From Prolixibacteraceae bacterium (GTDB taxonomy: Bacteria; Bacteroidota; Bacteroidia; Bacteroidales; Prolixibacteraceae), in the NCBI GenBank assembly GCA_003516705.1, contig DPCJ01000099.1:7632-39158 (forward strand): 31,527 bases of DNA, written 5' to 3'. The notes below the pieces were generated by a model. The model saw only the letters and a list, made by a program, of their open reading frames with translations. It was not told the origin of the DNA and did not search any database. Position numbers and translations under genes: made by a program. Of the stretch, positions 23,632 to 28,295 are shown piece after piece; the stretch's first letter is position 1, and every line of letters begins with the position of its first letter.

Positions 23632-24099
23632 CTAATCATCAAAAAATTCAAACAAAAACTGCTCATTGTACTCTACCTCAAACTTTCGAAGAAACTCAGT
23701 ATATTCTTCCCTGAAACTCCGTTTTGCATGATGACTTTGCTGGTTTAGAATGTATTTTACAACATCATCAATTTGCGACCGGCTGTATGAAAAACAACCA
23801 AATCCATTTTGCCATTGAAATTTTTTCACAAGCCAACCCTTTTCATTAATGAAATTGGTTGACGCACGTTTAATCTCTTTAATCGTTTCAGAAGGTGAAT
23901 GAGCAGGAGAAAAACTCATAAAAATGTGAACATGGTCCGACATGCCATTTACAGCGTAACTTTTATGTCCTATTGAATTGATTAATCCTGCGATAAAAGA
24001 AAAAACCTCTTTTTGGTATTCTGCTTTTAGTCTTGTTTCTCTGAATTTTACAGCTATTACAAATTGCAGGTAAATTTGAGTGAATGTTCCTGGTACCAT
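23632..24099 (-). CDS. IS200/IS605-like Y1 transposase (REP-associated tyrosine transposase type)
   Basis: 155 residues, full length for an HUH single-strand transposase. N-terminal strand TFTQIYLQFVIAVKFRETRL, the HUH pair His56/His58 in MSDHVHIFMSFSP, and the helix carrying the nucleophile YSRSQIDDVVKYILNQQSHH, where Tyr116 (VKYILNQ) is the expected catalytic tyrosine. It ends FREEYTEFLRKFEVEYNEQFLFEFFDD, typical of the Bacteroidota branch. All key residues are present, so the enzyme looks intact. No TnpB is nearby. The gene is flanked closely by two copies of a four-hairpin repeat, with a third beyond, which places it with REP-associated transposases (RAYTs). TACCTTTA at 24107-24114 (minus strand) may be its -7 element. 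Confidence 0.92.
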   Translation of the reverse strand: MVPGTFTQIYLQFVIAVKFRETRLKAEYQKEVFSFIAGLINSIGHKSYAVNGMSDHVHIFMSFSPAHSPSETIKEIKRASTNFINEKGWLVKKFQWQNGFGCFSYSRSQIDDVVKYILNQQSHHAKRSFREEYTEFLRKFEVEYNEQFLFEFFDD

Positions 24100-24137
24100 T
24101 TTTCGTTTAAAGGTACAAAATCAGGAAATAAAAATCC

Positions 24138-24360
24138 AACCCGTACCGGGTTGTGTTTCTTCTGTGTGAACCCCGTGCTACTAAAAACCAACCCGTACCG
24201 GGTTGAAAAACCTGAAATGGATAATTGATTCCAAACTAAAAAAATCTATTTCGAAATCGGTTATAATAGCCAATGCAAAACGGAAAATATAAGAATCCGG
24301 TACGGATTCGATTTTAGTAGCAACAATGTACGAGATGCAAAAAGAACCCGGTACGGGTTC
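24138..24360. repeat. REPIN-like palindromic element, copy 2 (223 bp)
   Basis: Hairpins at 24138-24152, 24190-24204 (both AACCCGTACCGGGTT), 24294-24308 (AATCCGGTACGGATT) and 24345-24359 (AACCCGGTACGGGTT). GCTACTAAAA begins at 24177 and its mirror TTTTAGTAG ends at 24320. Core and right arm are nearly identical to copy 1, but the 22 nt at 24153-24174 differ almost completely. It is followed by GTCCGGTTA, which also follows copy 3. Confidence 0.88.
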
Positions 24361-24393
24361 GATTATCCCTGAAGTCCGGTTATTCTATTATCC

Positions 24394-24592
24394 AACCCGT
24401 ACCGGGTTGTGGCTCATTCCTATAATCCCCATGCTACTAAAATCTAACCCATACTGGGTTAGAAAACTATAATCGCTTTATTTCGAATTGATTGACAGTG
24501 AAAAAGAATCCGGTACGCCTGCCTGGCGGCAGACAGGGATTCGATTTTAGTAGAACCATGTGCGCGATGAAAAAAGAACCCGGTTCGGGTTC
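24394..24592. repeat. REPIN-like palindromic element, copy 3 (diverged, with insertion)
   Basis: Hairpins at 24394-24408 (AACCCGTACCGGGTT), 24446-24460 (AACCCATACTGGGTT, paired change), 24507-24541 (AATCCGGTACGGATT interrupted by a 20-bp insert) and 24577-24591 (AACCCGGTTCGGGTT, loop change only). GCTACTAAAA and TTTTAGTAG are conserved. The core between the arms is about half as long as in copies 1 and 2 and unrelated in much of its sequence. It lies 33 nt from copy 2, with GTCCGGTTA shared after each, so the two form a tandem. Confidence 0.85.
24518..24537. repeat. 20-bp palindrome inserted in copy-3 hairpin
   Basis: CCTGCCTGGCGGCAGACAGG interrupts the hairpin sequence AATCCGGTACG|GATT precisely; removing it restores the sequence of copies 1 and 2. 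It is itself a hairpin (CCTGCCTG with CAGACAGG, one mismatch) and resembles the palindrome at 12221-12242. Confidence 0.75.
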
Positions 24593-24633
24593 GATTATCG
24601 TATATGTCCGGTTAAATAATAACCAAGATTAAA

Positions 24634-25551
24634 TCATGCAATAAACTGATGTAAAAAATTTCTGCTGGTTAAAATTGCCGATTTTACATCTTCTTCAGAG
24701 CCTTCAAAAGCTTTGTCTTCAACCTCAATACAAACCGGACCGCGGTATTTTACCGAAGTCAGCGCTGAGAAAAATCCACGCCAATCCACATCGCCCAACC
24801 CGGGAATTTTGGGTGAATGATATTCAAGCGGATTGGCCATGATTCCTACTTCGTTGAGTTTATCACGAAATACTTTCACATCTTTCAGATGAACATGGAA
24901 AAGCTTTTCGCTGAAATCGTAAATTGGTTTTACCTCGTTCATTTGCTGCCAAACTAAATGCGACGGGTCGTAATTCAAGCCAAAATTCGGACTTGGGATA
25001 ATTTCGAACATTTTGCGCCAGATGGCCGGTGTGGTTGCGAGGTTTTTGCCGCCCGGCCATTCGTCGTCGGTAAACCACATCGGGCAGTTTTCAATGCCAA
25101 TTTTTACCTTGTTTTCTTCCGCCACTTTAATGATTCCGGGCCACACTTCAGCAAACTTTGTCAGGTTTGCATCCACACTTTTTTTCGGGTCGCGACCCAC
25201 AAAAGTATTGACCACCGGAATACCCAGTTTTGCTGCCGCAACAATTACTTTTTTAATATGATTGATAAAAAAGTCAGCCTGTATTTCATCAGCATCCAGT
25301 GGGTTGGGGTAGTAGCCCAGTCCCGAAATATAGATGCTGTTTCGTTTCAGAATTTCGTTGATTTCGGCCACTTTTTTGTCGTCCAATTCGTCAACATTAA
25401 TATGTGTTACCCCCGCATAACGGCGTTCGGCTTTGCCAACCGGCCAGCACATGATTTCCACACATTTAAATTCGTTTTCCGAAGCAAATTCAATCACCTC
25501 GTTGAAACTTTTCTCCGCCAGAATGGCGCTTACAAATCCTAAGTCTAACAT
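24634..25551 (-). CDS. Sugar phosphate isomerase/epimerase-like TIM-barrel protein (cytoplasmic)
   Basis: 305 residues of the xylose-isomerase-like/AP-endonuclease-2 barrel family. Metal-ligand motifs: GIENCPM (Glu154), LNYDPSHLVW (Asp195, His198), LFHVHLKDVK (His219/His221), PGLGDVDWRGFF and CIEVED (Glu276/Glu278). No signal peptide, so cytoplasmic, unlike its paralogue two genes upstream in transcription order. Likely isomerises or epimerises a sugar or keto-sugar; the substrate is unknown. Minus strand, last of a sugar-related group (GH127, Gfo/Idh, Tat-exported isomerase). Its stop lies 42 nt from the third palindromic repeat. Confidence 0.88.
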   Translation of the reverse strand: MLDLGFVSAILAEKSFNEVIEFASENEFKCVEIMCWPVGKAERRYAGVTHINVDELDDKKVAEINEILKRNSIYISGLGYYPNPLDADEIQADFFINHIKKVIVAAAKLGIPVVNTFVGRDPKKSVDANLTKFAEVWPGIIKVAEENKVKIGIENCPMWFTDDEWPGGKNLATTPAIWRKMFEIIPSPNFGLNYDPSHLVWQQMNEVKPIYDFSEKLFHVHLKDVKVFRDKLNEVGIMANPLEYHSPKIPGLGDVDWRGFFSALTSVKYRGPVCIEVEDKAFEGSEEDVKSAILTSRNFLHQFIA

Positions 25552-25573
25552 TGTTTTATGGTTTTTTAATTAA

Positions 25574-25633
25574 AGTCTGAAGTCCGAAGTCCGAAGGTAA
25601 ATCTTCCAACTCCGGACTCCGGTCTTCCGACTT
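25574..25633. repeat. Spacer of AGTCCGA/TCCGGAC units
   Basis: AGTCTGAAGTCCGAAGTCCG (from 25574) is a 7-8 bp unit in tandem, mirrored by ACTCCGGACTCCGGTCTTCC and CGACTTT (25609-25633). Forms several alternative stems between the two isomerase genes. Confidence 0.65.
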
Positions 25634-25635
25634 TC

Positions 25636-26487
25636 TTAAAATCTGATATTTTTCAAAAACTCTCCGCTCGATTTCAAGCAGCCGATTCCGTCTGGTTCAT
25701 TGTCGCGTTCCACAAAGTAGTGCTCAATTCCCTGTTTTTTAGCTTCGGCAAAAATGGATACGAAGTCGATGATTCCACGTCCCGGGCAAATAAAATCCTG
25801 TGCAGCACCTTCCGCCATGTCTTTTACATGTAATACCGGAATGCGCCCAGCATATTTATTTAAAAATTCAAGCGGTTCGGCACCACCTTTTTTAACCCAG
25901 TAAATATCCATTTCGCACTGAACCAGTTTCGGGTCGGTGTGGTTCATAATGTAATCAAATGGCAGGCCTTCTTCCATGGCATGAAACTCCTTGTCGTGGT
26001 TATGCCAAAGCAGTTGCAGACCGTTGGCTTTTGTTTTGGCCCCCAAATCGTTCAATATTTCGGATGATTTTTTGCAATCGTCAAGTTTGAACGGTCCGCC
26101 ACCCATCCAGGGCCAGTAAACCACGGCATACTTCAGCTTTAGTTCGTTTAAATTATCGAAGACTTTACTAAGGTCTTCGCTTTTAGTTTTAAAATCGAGC
26201 GCTCCTGCAATGGGTTTAATACCAACTTCTTTGCAGTAACTTAAAAACTCTTTTGGAGATGCGGCGTGGTTACTGCCTCCCTCAATTTCGGTAAACCCAA
26301 ATTCAACAGCTTTTTTCAGTGTTCCTTTCCAGTCGGCTTTCATGGCATCACCGGCAATTCCGGAGATAAAGCCAAAGTTTTTCAGTTTGTTTTTTCCTTC
26401 AGCAGCCATCGAAAGCAGCGGGCTTGCAGCCAATATTCCGGCTGTAGCAAATGCACTTGTTTTTATAAAATCTCTTCGTGTATTCAT
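25636..26487 (-). CDS. Tat-exported sugar isomerase/epimerase-like TIM-barrel protein
   Basis: 283 residues from the ATG at 26487. That start gives a Tat leader, MNTRRDFIKTSAFATAGILAASPLL (RRDFIK twin-arginine motif); the longer frame upstream adds only unrelated sequence. Barrel motifs: WHNHDKEF (161-168), QCEMDIYWVKKGG (190-202), VLHVKDM (218-224), CPGRGIIDF (234-242) and YFVERDNEPDG (257-267). Tat export suggests folding in the cytoplasm before transport, often with a metal. Acts in the periplasm on a sugar or keto-sugar. Adjacent to a Tat-exported Gfo/Idh oxidoreductase on the same strand, separated by a palindrome-containing spacer of 135 nt. Confidence 0.9.
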   Translation of the reverse strand: MNTRRDFIKTSAFATAGILAASPLLSMAAEGKNKLKNFGFISGIAGDAMKADWKGTLKKAVEFGFTEIEGGSNHAASPKEFLSYCKEVGIKPIAGALDFKTKSEDLSKVFDNLNELKLKYAVVYWPWMGGGPFKLDDCKKSSEILNDLGAKTKANGLQLLWHNHDKEFHAMEEGLPFDYIMNHTDPKLVQCEMDIYWVKKGGAEPLEFLNKYAGRIPVLHVKDMAEGAAQDFICPGRGIIDFVSIFAEAKKQGIEHYFVERDNEPDGIGCLKSSGEFLKNIRF

Positions 26488-26523
26488 TGTTTTAAGTTTA
26501 TTTGATTTTTGATTTGTTTTTAT

Positions 26524-26610
26524 GAGGCTAAAGCCGTATCGGAAGCTATTACATTTCCGTTGGCTTAAGCCAACGGAAAAATGCAAGCAAGACTTTTGGC
26601 TTCAGCCACA
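26524..26610. repeat. 26-bp perfect palindrome with outer GGCT..AGCC arms
   Basis: TTTCCGTTGGCTT (26554-26566) is followed directly by its reverse complement (26567-26579): a loopless 26-bp palindrome. Outside it, GGCTAAAGCC near 26526 is mirrored imperfectly by GGCTTCAGCC near 26600. Looks like a compact dispersed repeat; no T-run suggests a terminator. Confidence 0.75.
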
Positions 26611-26622
26611 TGAATTAAAATT

Positions 26623-27942
26623 CTACACTTCCGGCAGTTTCCAGGGGGCGCGGTACACCGGGGTGATCATTTCGTTGGCTTTTTCGCAGTTGGTGAAACG
26701 GTTGTTTTTATCGTCCCACTCCAGCAACGGCTGACCCAGCCTTGCCGAAATATTGGCAATGTGCACATGCACTGCGGCTGCCCTTCCAATTTCAGGCGGG
26801 CACGAAGGCGTTTCGCGCGATTTGATGCAAGCTAGAAAATTATCAACATGTTCGCGGTGCGATTCCTGTCCTTTGTCCCAGCTTACTTCGGAGGTTTTAC
26901 CGGCTTTTTTTTCGCCATCCCATTCGGGGTACAAATGGTATTTGTTGCGGTCGGCCACAAGCATTCCCTTTTCACCGATAAACTGCAATCCGTATGCGCT
27001 GTTGTATGGTCCCTGCTGAATTCCGGCGGTGAGGTCGTAGTTAATCACAAAATCTTTTTTCGGGAAAACGATGTTCATGGTGTCGAAGGTTTCGCGGGCC
27101 ATTTTTTGCTTCGAGAAATTGGCTGCAAAAGTCATCACCGAAGTTGGTCCTTCCACAATATCGCCGGCCCACAGCGCCATGTCCACCAGGTGAACACCCC
27201 AGTCGCTCATCAGTCCGCCGCCGTAATCCCAGTAGTGGCGCCAGCTTCCGTGAAATCGTGCTTTGTTGAACGGCCGTTCGGGAGCCGGTCCGAGCCAGAA
27301 ATCATAATCCACTCCAGCCGGAACCGGACCATCGGGAACAGGAACCGTTCCCAGTCCGTAATTAAAATTAGCCCAGATATTTACTTTCCGTAATGTACCG
27401 ATTTCGCCGTTTTTGATGAGGCCCATGCAATCTTTGAAAATTTTTCCATCTCGCTGCTGCTGTCCAACCTGCACAATGCGGTTATAACGTTTTTGCGCTT
27501 TTACCATAATATTGCATTCGGCAATGGTGTTCGCCATCGGTTTTTCAACATACACATCTTTGCCAGCCGAGCATGCATCAACGGTAATCAGGCAGTGCCA
27601 GTGGTCGGGTGTGCCGATAATCACAGCATCCACATCTTTTCTTTCCAGTACTTTGCGGTAATCTTTCATCAGTTCAGGCGACTGGTTGTAATCCTTTTTT
27701 ACGGTCTCCGATTTTTCTTTCAGTATGTTTTCGTCCACGTCGCATAAAACTACACAGTTGACCATTCCTGTGTCGAGGTGGTGTTTCAGTATGCCAAAAC
27801 CCATGTTGCGGCAACCAATTAACGCCACATTTACTTTGTCGGATGCGGCCACCGGCGATGACCAAACCTGCGACGGAATAATCGTTGCAGCCGAAACAGC
27901 CACAGCCGAATTCCTTAAAAAGTTTCTTCTTGACGGATTCAT
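26623..27942 (-). CDS. Tat-exported Gfo/Idh/MocA family oxidoreductase
   Basis: 439 residues with a Tat leader, MNPSRRNFLRNSAVAVSAATIIPSQVWSSP (RRNFLR). Rossmann domain: VALIGCRNMGFGILKHH (39-55; GxxxxG in place of GxGxxG), VIIGTPDHWH (107-116) and VYVEKPMANT (130-139, catalytic Lys134 in EKP). The second half has WLGPAPERPFN, HGSWRHYWDYGGGLMSDWGVHLVDMALW and a GLQFIGEKGMLVADR strand, all typical of periplasmic Bacteroidota members. NAD(P)-type cofactor bound before Tat export. Probably oxidises or reduces a sugar, for example at C3, together with the two barrel proteins encoded next to it; substrate unproven. Confidence 0.93.
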   Translation of the reverse strand: MNPSRRNFLRNSAVAVSAATIIPSQVWSSPVAASDKVNVALIGCRNMGFGILKHHLDTGMVNCVVLCDVDENILKEKSETVKKDYNQSPELMKDYRKVLERKDVDAVIIGTPDHWHCLITVDACSAGKDVYVEKPMANTIAECNIMVKAQKRYNRIVQVGQQQRDGKIFKDCMGLIKNGEIGTLRKVNIWANFNYGLGTVPVPDGPVPAGVDYDFWLGPAPERPFNKARFHGSWRHYWDYGGGLMSDWGVHLVDMALWAGDIVEGPTSVMTFAANFSKQKMARETFDTMNIVFPKKDFVINYDLTAGIQQGPYNSAYGLQFIGEKGMLVADRNKYHLYPEWDGEKKAGKTSEVSWDKGQESHREHVDNFLACIKSRETPSCPPEIGRAAAVHVHIANISARLGQPLLEWDDKNNRFTNCEKANEMITPVYRAPWKLPEV

Positions 27943-28060
27943 AGTTTTATTCTTGTTGGTTTAATTGGTCTGCAATTTACAAAAATCAAAGGCACTTGAT
28001 TTCGCGACAACAAACTTTAATCAACATGAAAATTGTTTTGCAATTACGGAACCCAGCAAT

Positions 28061-28095
28061 AAAAAACCAGTGAGAAAATGGTTCTCACCGGTTTT
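28061..28095 (-). terminator. Probable terminator downstream of GH127 gene
   Basis: AAAACCAGTGAGAA (28063-28076) pairs with TTCTCACCGGTTTT (28082-28095) with one mismatch and a 5-nt loop. On the minus strand the stem runs into TTTTTTATTG. It lies about 200 nt after the GH127 stop. Confidence 0.65.
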
Positions 28096-28204
28096 GAAAA
28101 ATTTCCTTCAGATAATACCGATTTGAAGGTTGAAAATTTTATTGCAGGCTGGACATACATTCTGGGTACATCCTTGAAAGAGTACCTCGAAATATCCTGA
28201 TTGA

Positions 28205-28261
28205 TTGTCATTTCGACGATAGGAGAAATCTTAAAGACCTCTCCTGTCGTCGAGGTGACAA
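28205..28261. repeat. 57-bp palindromic element TTGTCA...TGACAA
   Basis: TTGTCA (28205-28210) mirrors TGACAA (28256-28261); inside, CGACGATAGGAGA mirrors TCTCCTGTCGTCG (12 of 13). The interior is short (AATCTTAAAGACC). Looks like a dispersed extragenic palindrome, 34 nt beyond the GH127 stop. Confidence 0.7.
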
Positions 28262-28295
28262 AAATCAAATTAATAGAACAGTTGTCTTTCTGTGG

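Larger units (their letters stand above)
23395..24360 (-). mobile_element. IS200-like/RAYT unit: transposase gene between two palindromic repeats
   Basis: The transposase gene at 23632-24099 lies between copy 1 (223 bp, 15 nt past its stop) and copy 2 (223 bp, 38 nt before its start), both in the same orientation. Y1 transposases recognise subterminal hairpins rather than inverted terminal repeats, so the arms next to the gene could be its ends. Target duplication is not expected and none is seen. Whether the mobile unit is one arm, one whole repeat, or the repeat-gene-repeat composite is not decidable here. Confidence 0.75.
27943..28295. other. Gene-free spacer with terminator-like hairpin and palindromic repeat
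   Basis: No convincing gene. Contains a hairpin with a T-run on the minus strand (28061-28095) and a 57-bp palindromic element (28205-28261). The rest is AT-rich and probably includes the promoter of the Gfo/Idh gene, though no perfect TAnnTTTG was found there. Confidence 0.6.

Noticed and set aside
23395..24592. CRISPR array
   Set aside because: The repeated AACCCGTACCGGGTT units alternate in orientation, spacing is irregular (about 36 to 90 nt), much of the sequence between them is itself conserved, and there are no cas genes.
28044..28268. 74-codon minus-strand frame in the spacer after GH127
   Set aside because: It runs through the 57-bp palindrome and the terminator-like hairpin, and its translation shows no recognisable pattern.
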